A DNA stretch of 64,000 nt, taken from Centroberyx gerrardi. Its lineage: Eukaryota > Chordata > Actinopteri > Beryciformes > Berycidae. The notes under the pieces were generated by a model. The model made no database searches. It had not been told where the DNA came from and saw only the letters and a program-made list of their open reading frames with translations. The translations under genes were made by a program, and so were the position numbers. The DNA is taken from NCBI RefSeq assembly GCF_048128805.1, contig NC_136019.1:11146905-11210904 (forward strand), read 5' to 3'. Positions 10,599 through 21,997 of the stretch are shown here, piece after piece (position 1 is the first letter of the stretch; each line of letters begins with the position of its first letter).

Positions 10599-12396
10599 TG
10601 AAGGGTTTCACTCCAAAATGTTATATGTCCATTCTGGAAAAAAAAAAAACAACTTCCTGAAATTCATTCATCAATATTCTGTCCTCAGAAACAGAACTAT
10701 TTTGTAAGAAAGGGTTTTTAAATTAATCCTAACTTTAACCATAATGTGCTTTACTTTCATACCAACAATCTCTTTAGTAGAAGTCAGGTTTTAAAATGCT
10801 GGATATCACATTGTGGAATGAAACATGTTGACACGAATGTTACATTTGACACGTACCGCAGAGATGAACATCCCAAGTTATGAAATTTGTTGCTTTACAT
10901 AACTTGTGATATACTGATCCACACAGATTAGAGTGGACCCTGCTCTTTGGATGCATGTTCAATGATAGCATGAATAAATGAACATGGTGATAAAGTTTAT
11001 ATGACCATGATCTGCTACTGGACTGATGAACCCACTCCCATCGCTGTCCTTGTGCTAATAACTGGCAGTAAAGACTCAACAGATAAACTATCTGCAGATT
11101 CACAGATGATAGGAGGACAGGATTGACTGAAACTTCAAGAAATATTCTGTGGTTTTGTCTCTGGTTTCAGTTTGATTAAGTTCAGTTAGAGCACATACAC
11201 TTCAAATGACCTTTCACAATAACTCTTCCAGTAACAGTGAATTGCTTCTGGCACAAACGGTGAATCGCTTCTGGCTCTGTTTATACATGGCAATGACCTT
11301 TTGGCATTAATACAGTCATCACTCACTACAAAAACAGTGCAGTGAGACTGTTAGTTATTATTCCGATCATAAACCCTGTGGTGTCACCGTTAACAGCCTT
11401 ATCAGAGCATTCACTGTAAAGAGTCACTCTGTCCAACAATTTATTGCTTAGCTTCACACGCCAACCACACTGCCACAAGTAGAATTGAGGAATTAACACA
11501 CATTTTTTCTGTTTTTTTTTGTTTTTCTTTTCAGAGAATGATCCCACAGTTATGGCTGCTGGTGAAGCAGCGGACCTGGAAAGCAGGAACTCCAAGATAC
11601 ATCCCCAACTCAGGTGTGTGCTCATTTTAGAAAACATTTCCCTCAGTCAGTAGGACTTGTGCACAGCCTGAACTTAATATAAAACCTCCTTGAGCCTGAG
11701 CCAGCATGTAACGTCTGTTTTCTGGTTCCCGTTTGCAGTGTGGAGTTGGATTTCCAGTGCAGCAGGTAAGATCAACTTGCATTGAGAACAAACATTTTCT
11801 CATATTCACACAGCAGTGAGGCAATAGACATCACATTCACAACATGATGACCGTCTCTCCTCATCCTAACAGCTGACGTCATTCTTGACCCCATGACCAA
11901 CCACCCGTGGCTGCAGCTGTCGGACGACCAGCGCAAGGTGCAGGAGGGGATAACCATGTCCGAACTGCCGTACAGCTCGCAGCGCTTCGACAGCTGGCCG
12001 TGCGTGCTGGGCTGGGAGGGCTACGTCAGCGGCCGCCACTACTGGGAGGTGGACATCGCCAACAACGGCTACTGGCGCGTGGGACTGACCACCACCGACT
12101 CCAAGCGCCACGGCCGCTTCCCCATGACGCCGCAGCGGGGCTACTGGGCCCTGTGGCGCAGCACGCACCAGTTTTACGCATGCAGCAAGCCGGAGACGCA
12201 GCTGCCGTTGGGCCTCGTGCCGCGACGCATGGGCATCTACTTGGATTACGAGGAGGGCCAGATCTCCTTCTACAACGCCGACACCAAGTCCCACATCTAC
12301 ACCTTCACCGGGACCTTCAAGGGGAAGCTGTACCCGCTGTTCGCCCCGCTGGACGGGCGCACGCTCCTGACCATCATCCCGCCAAGTGGAGTTTAA
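7251..12396 (+). CDS. PRY/SPRY (B30.2) domain protein without RING or B-box
   Basis: Nine coding exons: 7251-7287, 7734-7870, 8293-8391, 9450-9581, 9984-10109, 10434-10562, 11535-11613, 11739-11765 and 11873-12396. They join in phase into 429 residues. The start MPHFEMKSILKK is the first ATG of its exon. Residues 1-100 are Ser/Thr-rich and low in complexity. Residues about 100-220 are charged and probably helical, with two related segments (ILEWASELHHVDK, IMEWAKELQRASE). A Leu-rich segment follows (LRLLGLKKKRLVNLLPLLEF). The last exon encodes PRY plus SPRY (LDPMTNHPWLQLSDD, RFDSWPCVLG, GRHYWEVDI, GYWRVGLTT, GIYLDYEEGQISFYN, PLFAPL). B30.2 domains bind protein ligands in TRIM and butyrophilin proteins, but the RING, B-box and Ig domains of those families are absent. 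No signal peptide or membrane segment is visible, so a cytosolic adaptor-like role is inferred. I do not recognise a named orthologue. Confidence 0.85.
7900..7960 (+). repeat. (CA)n microsatellite
   Basis: A long, nearly pure CA run lies in the SPRY gene intron, 30 bp after the donor at 7871. Confidence 0.9.
8408..8442 (+). repeat. (GGAA)n microsatellite
   Basis: About eight GGAA units lie just after the donor of exon 8293-8391. Confidence 0.85.
9612..9670 (+). repeat. G-run tract with G-quadruplex potential
   Basis: Nearly 60 bases consist almost only of G runs broken by single T bases. The tract starts about 30 bp after the donor of exon 9450-9581. The G-rich strand is the sense strand, so the pre-mRNA would carry it. 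Confidence 0.85.
10396..10430 (+). repeat. (GT)n tract forming the 3' splice site region of an SPRY gene exon
   Basis: An uninterrupted GT run reaches the acceptor cag of exon 10434-10562. It takes the place of the usual pyrimidine tract. Confidence 0.9.
10568..10594 (+). repeat. (AC)n tract just after the same exon
   Basis: An AC run starts six bases after the end of exon 10434-10562. It is complementary to the GT tract at 10396-10430 on the other side of the exon. Confidence 0.9.
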
Positions 12397-13125
12397 ATTT
12401 CATTGAAATTTGAAGTTAAAGTGAAACATCTTAAAGTCTTGAAAGCATCTGGTCATAAAATGGAAGAAAATCACATGCATTTCTTTGAATGCCACTGGAA
12501 TTTGCTTTCCATAAATACCACTCAAATGAACTACTCTGATATTAACAACTTCAATTGATCCTCACTGATTTGGATTTAAAATTTTGGACATTTCAGTTCT
12601 GAACTGACCTCAAACCCTACAGATAGAGATGGATTTAAGAAAAAAAAAAAAAAAGTGAATGAATTTGTCCAAGCATAGCGCTCTGAATAAATCTAAAAGG
12701 CTTCAAGACAATGATAGCACTGATACCACTGGATACCAATAGATGTGTTCATAAGAAGCCAGACTACTATGACTTAACTTTAAATAAATATAATAGATAT
12801 TTTTAAAGAAAATGGGATAAGGTAGATTATCAAACTTTTTGACTGATCCACTCATACTGTCCAAGAAAGCTAAATGTAAAATATACAGTAGAATATGTAC
12901 TTTGCTTAGTTTTTTAACATTTATAAGTTATATATAGATTTAAGTCTAAGGATATATGTGTTTTTGTCTGTCTGTACAGTATATATGCACTTTATAATGC
13001 ACTTTAATGACCTGTAAATAATAAATATTCAATGTATGCATCTTGTCTTTAATACTGTATGCTTTCCGGTACTTTATCTATCTCTGACTTTCTGTTGTTG
13101 TGTAGCTTCTTATTAATAAAAATGT
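12397..13125 (+). other. SPRY gene 3' untranslated region
   Basis: AT-rich non-coding sequence follows the stop. AATAAA motifs lie near 13019 and at 13115-13120, so the transcript probably ends near 13140. Confidence 0.55.
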
Positions 13126-14498
13126 AAAACAAATTACAAAGCATGCATTACATTTTTTCCACAACTATACAAGTCTGTTTAAACGAAAAACCTTATCTGA
13201 TGGTTTCAAGAAACCACCCACATATCAACCATCTCTTCTCTGATATCGGGTTCTTGATAAAAGCTCTTTGGACACGCACTTCCTTTACACTTCTGACTTC
13301 CATAACAGAAAACATTGCATTACATGTTTACATGTGAGAGTGTGCTGTGAAAGCTGCAGTGGAAGTGTCAGATTCTGCAATATCGTCCTGTCTGCTCTTA
13401 CAGTAAATGTGTGATCACACTTGTCACACATTTACAATAACTATAATATATTTACTGCCACTTCCCTCATGAGCTAAAGTTGATGCTTGGACTGCAGATG
13501 ACGTTTCAACTTCAAAAGTCAAAAACAGCACTATCCAGGGATGTAGCTGTATCAAACTGATGGAATTTATATAAAGATAGGGTCTAAATTAGAATAGATA
13601 AATTATTTTCTGAAACTTTAAATAGATATTTTTGTTGATATTAGTGGGTGCGATGCCTCATGAATGATCAAGGTCCTATAGTTTACCCATCTTTTTATTT
13701 AGCATATCACTTGTACTAACACATCAACAAAGACAGACCTCATGTTTTCTGAACCTGAAACAGTTATGTGGCAACTTAGTCCATATTTTCTGGGGGGAAA
13801 AAGTCTCAAAAATCAAAATAACTGGAGTTCTGCAGCAGGGTGCAATATCATAATCTATGCACATTAGAGTGTAAGTATAAATTTCTGAAACTGTTATTTA
13901 AGTAGAGTGTTGAGGTATTCAAATGTATCACTACTTTTACACAATTAGAGGATTTATGCTTCTTCTACTACTGTCAATGTCAGTACACTTATGCATTTTA
14001 GGTAGACTACAATCATTAAAGAGAAAACACCTTAAAAACATAATAGACACGGTATTCCTCTGATCCTCATGGGTTCAGTCTGGAGCCATTAACATGATTC
14101 ACTGACATTAAATGGGAGTTCAACTTTGTGGACATTACCTAGTGGGATTTTACTACTTTTTCTACTACTACCTGTAATTGTTCAATGTACAAACTACTGA
14201 AGACAGCCAAGATAGCATACAGAAATATAAGTACATACTTATGAACACATGAATCTGAGGCTTTTGGGGCCCGGGGTAAAGTCCCACTGCGTAGTGTCCA
14301 CAGCAAAAAGTGACATAAACATTCAGTCTTTTATCAATTCACTGTCAATAACTCAACTCATGATAGCACAAATATTCCCATCATCGGAATAACGTGAGTT
14401 CTGTTTTAGGGTGTGTTTTTTTTTGTTTTCCTCCTTGGTAAGTCAGTATGTTGGTGGCTCCCTGCACTGTTTGTGTCCATCACCGCTCCCTTTGCCTG
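13126..14498. other. Intergenic region and probable 3' UTR of the minus-strand lectin
   Basis: No coding exon was recognised. A minus-strand AATAAA near 13692 could end the type II lectin transcript, which would give a 3' UTR of about 800 bp. Confidence 0.4.
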
Positions 14499-17400
14499 TC
14501 AGGACTCCCTCTTACAAGCCCAGGGTCCGTAGGCTTCACAGTCCGCCGCAAAGAGACTCCCGCCCCCCCTCAGGTCTGCACAGTCCCTGTCCTCGCCGTC
14601 CCACTCCACCTTCGCCCTGCCAGACACACACACACACACTGAAGCAGAAAAGTCTCTCTAATATGTCAGTTGACTGTGTATCAGCATCTGAATCCAAATC
14701 AAGTTTATCTGCAAGAATTTGAAGTGGTGTTTGGTGTGTGAAATATTTACATAAAGACAAGTGTTTAGATAAAACATAGGACTATAATATAAATTGAGGC
14801 TAGCATACAGTTGGACAGGACATGATTTCGACAACTAGACTATGATTTGAGCTAGACTGTACATTAGTGGTAATGTGTACATTTGACAATTAAAAGAAAC
14901 TTTGCAATAGGAGCATTTTTAATGATCACATTAAATTTGATTGTTTAATTGGTGTGGATCAGGTGTGTTACCTGACTGGTCCTTGTGGGTCAACCTAACA
15001 AATATAATGCGGTTTGCTCCCATTTCTGTAAAGAAAACCTGATGAAGGTCCTAGTACAGAAATGTTTTCAGTAAAAACGCTCAAATTGACCTACAGTCTT
15101 CTCCCCCCACACCTGTCGCCTTGTACTCAGGTGTGTAAAATCTCTATCGCTTAATGTCACATTTGAAAGATGAAATTTGATCTGGACTCACGGCATGTAG
15201 TGCTGGATCTCCGCCCCGTCCCGCCACAGCCACCGCCCCTCCTCCTTGGAGTCCGTCAGCCCCACCCACAGGAAGGGGAAGTAGGGGAACGTCCTCATCA
15301 CACCTTGAATAAACTCCTGCAGCAGAGGAAACATTTGGGATTCATTCCCAAAATGCTACAGACACATTTTGGAGCAAAATGTGTATTTATAGAAGTACTT
15401 CCGCTATGCCAGCTATCATATTGTCAGAAAAGGTATTAACAGTTCAAAGTGAAGGATATCTCACTTCATTCTATAAGGCTGGTAAAATACCACACCAAAA
15501 CCACATGATCTAAAAAGGTATGCGTTAGCTACACTATTATGGAAGTTAAGTCCCATTTATAAATTTGACCTTTTGGACATGGACCCTGTTTATTGTCTAT
15601 TTTGGTGTTGAATAGGAATGGATTTCTTGACTTGAACTCGACTGGGCCTGATCTTGGGACTGACTTGGACTCGACTAAAGTGGTTTTGATTACGGCCATT
15701 TGAAAAGTATGTTTTCTGCACAGTACCATCTCTGACCGGTCTGTAATCACAGCCAAGCTGCTGTTGTGTCTCTGGCAGAACTCGGCGCTCTCGTCCCACT
15801 GAAGGTTTTCCTCCAGTCCCACGGAGAAGAAGTAGCAGTGACCGTTCCACCAAAACCACCGCTCTGGACACACTCCGCACCTGGAGTCTGCACAGAACGG
15901 GACAGAGACCGTAACCGTACCAGAGGTTTAAATCGACACTATGTGACATTTTCATACAAGTACATTTACATTTTGCTTCTCTGTGTTACTAGTTCATGTA
16001 AAACAATAGCGATTCAATTGATACCCAGTTCATGAAAACCTTTACATTTGCTAATTTAAACACCCGGTAGCAGGTGGATCTTTCCAGGAAAAAAGTGATG
16101 CGTTTAACATTTCCGGCAGTAGCAACAGCGGTTTGTTTGGAATAAACAGAAGAAGAACTGGGTAGTTAGCATGAGCAGTGATAGCCACCACAACTGAACA
16201 GACAAAGAAAAGAGCGCCACCTGCAGAAGGTCAAACTTCATCACTAGAAACAAAAGAACAAAACGTCACAGTACTGGACACACTGTTTGATTGACAGGTG
16301 ATCTGTGGGAAGTGCAGTGCAGAAACACCACAGCAATGATTAAATAGCATCAAAGATGTAGCCAAAATAAAAAAAAACAAGAATCTTCGGTGTCTTGAGA
16401 TTAATAGTACCTGTCAACATTGTAAGTTTGTATTAGACTGCAGCAAAGCAATAAGCCTGAATGAAAAATACTGGAAACGAAGCCAGTAGATCTACTGAGA
16501 TATGATGTTTCACAGTGTGTCAGTGAGAGGTAAAAATGATAAAACCACCTCGAGTGACGGTGTGAAGCACCAGGTTCAGGTCTCGGCAGTCCTCCTGGCA
16601 TTGCTGCAGGTGTTTCCTCAACTCTTGTCCAGAACTGTTGGCGGTCTGATCCGTTTCTGCTGCTGCTGTCCTCATGGCTAACAAATCTTTAAAACAGATG
16701 TTGTACACAGTCCTTCAAGAATTTGGAGTGACTTTGACTTTGATTGATGGTCTGATTGTTTTAGATGGTTTCTTTGTGGTTTAAATAACTGGTGCTGTGG
16801 TGCACTTTAGATAAACAGAGGTACAGAGGTATTAATTGTAGTTTTATAGATGTGTTTATGCTTGACTGGCTGAATACTCACTAAGTAAAGCCAGAGTCAA
16901 AACAAGTCCAGTGACCAGGATGACTGCTGCCAAGGAAACAGCCACTCGAACCGCCAGCCGGCAAGTCGGACAGGACGCTACACAAACAAATGATTAACAG
17001 GATCTACTGTGACTGTAGGATCTTATAGCATGTTTTGGGTTTGGACTTTGTGCCTCAAACTTTGCCCGTCTGCCATCATTTGATAAAACAGAAAGTACAG
17101 ATGTCCACGTGCTGTTTCTTTGGCCAAAATGTAATCAATCAATCAATTGTAAAGATGTAAAAGAATCATGATGATAAACAACTGGAAGAAAGATATTCCC
17201 CTCTAACTGTGTTACGTTTACCCAAGACAGTGTTTGATGTTTTTTGTACCATTCTCTTCCTTGTTGAATTTTGTGATGGCATTTGTTTCTGTTGTTTTGT
17301 GTGGATGTTTGTCATATTGATTTTTCTTTTTCTTTTACGGGTGTTTACATGTTTCATATGTCCCTTTATAGGGCAGCACAAGGCACCAAGCACATGTAGG

Positions 17401-17919
17401 GAAACATTTATTACAAGATTTATTTACGAGAGTTATTTCCAAAACAATGTACAGGTATTTTGGAAAGGAAATCATTATCTTGAGTTTATTATTCAAATTC
17501 TCTAATAAATGTAGAGGATCCTATCAGAGATATCTCAGTGTTAAAGCGTTATCATTTTGTTAACCAAGGGACCCAAGTTACCTGCTCACCTTAAAAAATA
17601 CTAGTTTTTGTTTTAATCTTTTGTAGTCATCTTCTAAGAGAAAGTGTCCTGTTTTAAAAATGCTGGATCTCTCACTTTGGACCAAAACTCTTGATAGAAA
17701 TGCACATATAGTTGGATAAGGACATGCTACCTATAACCAACCTGCAGGTGTTTTGTGTGTTTCTCCTGTGTGTTCAGCATCCTCCTCTGGGTTTCTCCGC
17801 GACAGATCCATCCTGCCGCTCGATGCTCCTTGTCCCATTTGTTCTCAATTTGAAGTGTTCATCGACTCTGAGTCACACACTCCTCGACACTTACTCACAC
17901 TCTTCTCATTTTCATACAT
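14499..17919 (-). CDS. Type II transmembrane C-type lectin (NK-receptor-like)
   Basis: Six exons, 5' to 3' on the minus strand: 17919-17895, 16977-16882, 16686-16549, 15887-15727, 15316-15192 and 14616-14499. They join in phase into 220 residues. The order is a tiny cytoplasmic tail (MYENEKSV), one membrane helix (AVRVAVSLAAVILVTGLVLT), a polar stalk of about 60 residues with an NSS sequon, and a C-type lectin domain (CPERWFWWNGHCYFF, WDESAEFCQRHNSSLAVI, LWVGLTDSKEEGRWLW, DRDCADLRGGGSLFAADCEA, end ACKRES). The EPN/QPD and WND calcium and sugar motifs are missing, as in NK-cell lectin-like receptors, so a protein ligand is inferred. The YENE tail resembles an SH2-binding YxN motif. The first exon is the least certain: it was chosen for its strong donor (gtaagt) and correct phase, and another candidate lies near 17750-17815. 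It lies in the same orientation as the FN3 lectin gene upstream but is not closely similar to it. Confidence 0.8.
15600..15685. repeat. Short tract of degenerate gactt/ctcga words
   Basis: Intron sequence rich in cttgact, actcgact and gacttggactcg words resembles the larger tract at 24275-24630. It is probably a fragment of the same dispersed fish repeat. Confidence 0.45.
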
Positions 17920-19046
17920 TTTGTTGTTTGAAATGTGATCGCTCCACCCCTTCCTCTTACATATACTGTGCCATAAATAGAATGGAGGAAGCTGGCAGGG
18001 TGTGCAGGCTCTCTGACCCAGGAGATGTTGCTTATGTTGTAGGTATAGAAACACTTTGCACTTAACTTGGCCCGGCTAGATGAAAACAGTGGGGTGTGTG
18101 TGTGTGTGTGTGTGTGCAAGGAGATAGTAGGATTGTTGTGTGTTTCACAACAGGAACGATGCAGGACACACTGTCAAGTTAAGACTGCTATCTGCCGGCC
18201 CAAACTTGAACCTGGTGCAATTGTCATCATCCTTTTTGTTTTGATGTGTATTTCAAAAACTCTCTTCCCTCTGTGATTATCTGCTGACCTGATTGATCTG
18301 CTGCTTACCTATTGATTATCTTCTGATTATCAACCAAAGCCATCAGGTCAAGGTGATTCTTATCAAGGGATGTAACCGGGTCATGTTTGTTGCTGACTAA
18401 ACACAGTACAAAAACTCAAATTTAGTGATTCCTGTATGCCGAGTTATTGTATTTCATTTTATTTAACCGCTTTCTTATTTACAACAGCTGCTTGGGGAAG
18501 TAGCCGCTGAAAATAAGAAAAGTGGATGAAAGAAACAAGTAGAAGAAAGAATCACGGACAAAGATGGGTTTTACTCTACTGATGAGTATATTCTATTTAC
18601 TTTTTATTGAATGTACAAATTGTAGTCTTTAATAATGTCATTACGATCTGATCTAGAAAAGTTCACCAAAGTATTACTAAACACCACAATCGCAATTCCC
18701 ATAGAAGAAATCATCTTTCAAAATACTTGATAGTAGTTTAAATTTAGATTAGATTATTACACTTTGCAAGTTTGCAACTAAGTTTACAAACCACAAGAGA
18801 CAAAAGTCTAGCGAGATTTTCATTCTTTTGACTAAATATCACACTGAGTGATTTTATATAAGGTCTCATGAGGAGCGGCAGCAGAATGTTGAAGCTTTTA
18901 GCATCAAAATGCTCAAATTCACAGAAAACTGAAGACAGAACAACAAACCTCCACCAAGGCCCAACAAGAGAAAAAGACAAATAACATAATATATTTTCTC
19001 TGTGTGTGTGTGTGTGTGTGTGTGTTTATTCCAATGCACTGCTTCT
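17920..19046. other. Spacer between the two minus-strand lectin genes
   Basis: It holds a GT microsatellite (about 18091-18117), upstream sequence of the type II lectin gene, and the likely 3' end of the FN3 lectin gene. Minus-strand AATAAA motifs lie at 19024-19029, only 18 bases past that stop, and at 18602-18607. No further exon was recognised. Confidence 0.45.
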
Positions 19047-19471
19047 TCAGTACTTGAGTTCCCAGAAGACAGAGTCGTTCAAACGATTGCTGAAAAACGT
19101 GCTCAGCTGCATCAAAACACACAAACACATACAAATTAAAAACAGTTAATGGACATCCTCTTTTAAATCATAGCACCAACTTGTATCTACAATACATGAG
19201 GCTGGGTCATTCCTTCTCAAACTGTACTTGAAATAGTGACAAATGTCCAATTAGATTTGTGCTTTTGGTTCACCTGTATCTGAGTCTAACATCTTAAATT
19301 TGCTCCTTTCTACCCAGGACGTTTCCCCCTGGACCCAATGAGTGTTTGCTGGATGTGGCGACTGACCCTACCCGGAGGAACATAACTTCCCGCATGCCGT
19401 CTGAGTCGCAGAGCAGAGCCCTCTCTGAAGAGCACAGCATGGACAGGCTGATCTCCCTCCTCTCTACCTCT

Positions 19472-19512
<41 letters not shown>

Positions 19513-21955
19513 TAACAGACATGTAAGGTGAAGAGGAAGCTAAGGCGAGGAGAGACATTTGTACTCATGCTGTAAAATGTGTAATTAGCTCCGGACCGCA
19601 GTTGGATAGTATTGCCAGGTTGTCAGTCACATAAACATACTATATTGACTTTCAAATACTTTCCTGTGATTGTCTCTCTGGCGTTGTGTTGTCCTATGTG
19701 GCAAACCGCTGCCGTCCCATACTCAAAGCAGGTTAAAAGAAATTTGATTTGTTAAATTTGACCAAAGTGTGATTATCGCACCTGTTTGCTGTGATATCCC
19801 GACGGGCTCGCTGATCAGCCCCCCTGCCTTTGTTCGCACTTCAAAGTCATACTTGGTTCCTGCTTTCAAGCCATCAAACGTAAAGCTGTTGTTGCTACCC
19901 ACTTGGCGATTCCAGCTGTGGCCCCAGAAGTCGGTGCGGACATGGACGTCGTACTGGGCCGTCTGGAGCGCGTTGGTGGGGGCCGTCCACTTAAGAGTGA
20001 TGTGGCTTTTATTAAAGTATGTGATTTTAGGATCCTTAGGCGGCAAAGGCACTAAAAGGAAAGAGAGACTTGATCTTAGTTTTACTTCATTCGATTATTT
20101 CAAATGCCTTTTCAACAGCATCTATAATGCAATCTGGAAAGACCAAAGTCAAAACAAAGTCACTTACAGGTGAATTTGGAGCCGGCCACCGGCTGGCTCC
20201 TCAGATGCCCGTTGGCGGTGTAGACGGTCAGTGTGTAGTTGGCCCCGGTCTTCAGGCCGTCCATGCGCAGCGCATGGTCTGTGGTGTTCTCTGTCTTTTT
20301 GTCATCGGAGCCCATCGCCTGGAGCTCAACCATGAAATGTTCATGATTCCCCTCAGGAGCTTTCCAGGTAGCACTGATGCTGTTAGCGGTTGTGGTTAAA
20401 TTTAAACTCGAAATTGGTCCAGGAGCTACAGCCAGGAGAGAGAGAGGGGGGGTCAGTCAAACTATATGAGAGGGAATACCAAAACACTAATATCAATTTC
20501 TATACATATATCTATACATGTGTCAATATATATCATTTCTGGGAAAAAATTATGTTCATTGCTCAGTATTCAAAACATACAGATAATTACATGGCATGAA
20601 TTCATGTTACTATTTTACTCGACAGGGAATTTTACTTTCATGCCAGTAAAACAGTCACTGGGTCAGAGAAATTGTCATACTTTTTTCAAATGGTGGACAT
20701 CACCATTCACTTCACTTTGTTTTCCAGTAATCTCCTCACCAGCAGCAACTAGCAGTCACAGAGCTTTAACTACAGTGTACAGAGAGGTGAAATTGTAATC
20801 AATCAAGCAATCAATAGTCTATAGTCACCGGTGAAGCCGATGACGGTGACGGCGTCCCCCTCCAGAGAGCCATTGGCCAGTGCCGTGACGCTGAGCAACA
20901 GCTTGGTGCCCGGCTGCAGACTGGTCACCGTCACACTCAGATTCTGGCCCACTGTTTCCCTGTACAATTTTCTGTTAGGAAGAGAAACAACCGCCGCTGT
21001 CAGGTGAAACCCGCCGTGCATCTCCACAATGTCAACTGTTCAGACATGAAGGACTGCTGAAGTCAGACATGACGGCAGCAGGGTGGTGTGGTGAGCAGGG
21101 AGACCAGGATCTGCTCTACTGAAGTGGCCATGAGAGAGACAGTTAATACCAAATCCAATGGTGGTGTTTTGAATCTGAACCTATGCTTTTATCTCTTTGT
21201 GGAGAGGAGGCAGGAAAAAAGAGAAATTCCCAGCAGGGATCAATAAAGTATCACATTACTATTTATTATTACCAGAAAGAAAAGTGTGGAGAAACTGTTT
21301 GGAAACTGTTTTGAACTTCGGTACCCAGAAATCCTGTAATATAATGTCAGTAAACTGCACACGGCACGCTCATGTTTACCAACCCGGCCGGTCTGTGATG
21401 CTTCATACCAAGGGAAACCAAAGAGACGAGAGAGGCAAAGATCTAACGCTGGTGAGTCCAGCTTTCTCTGGACGGAGCGCTGCTCACTGCTGTTTAGGAG
21501 ATTTCACTCTTAAGTTTTGTTTTGTCACTTACTGTGGGTGAAGAAGTGTCCATAGAACAGCAATCCCAGTTGAAGCATTATAATCCCACTAATGGCTTTG
21601 TTTCTGTTTGCATTCTTTAAATTGAAGATGTCTCACTCTAAGTTTTACGTGAAGAGGGTGCAACAGTGGCTGCAACAGCTTTGTTGTGCGTCAGAAATGG
21701 TTGTGAACATGTAAACCTGTAATGTTGACCTGAGTTACAATGATTTCTTAAAGTTTCCAGATTATTTAGCATGCACACATGAAATGCTACAAGAATCACT
21801 GTGGATATACCTGAAATTCATATGGTCAAATAAATTCTGTACTGTGACTGTGAAGAAATATAACCATATTTTCTGACTGACATCAGTGCTTTTTTGGTTT
21901 CCATAAGCACCAAGGTCATGAAACCTATTCAGCACATAAAGGATCATGTAAACTC

Positions 21956-21997
<42 letters not shown>

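Noticed and set aside
11907-12413. Alternative + frame over the SPRY exon (Arg/Ala/His-rich) and the antisense frame 11866-12294
   Set aside because: Both are shadows of the GC-rich SPRY coding exon, whose true frame carries clear PRY/SPRY motifs.
17712-18065. Possible gene on the + strand
   Set aside because: The translated product has no recognisable domain, and the region overlaps the likely first exon and upstream sequence of the minus-strand lectin gene.
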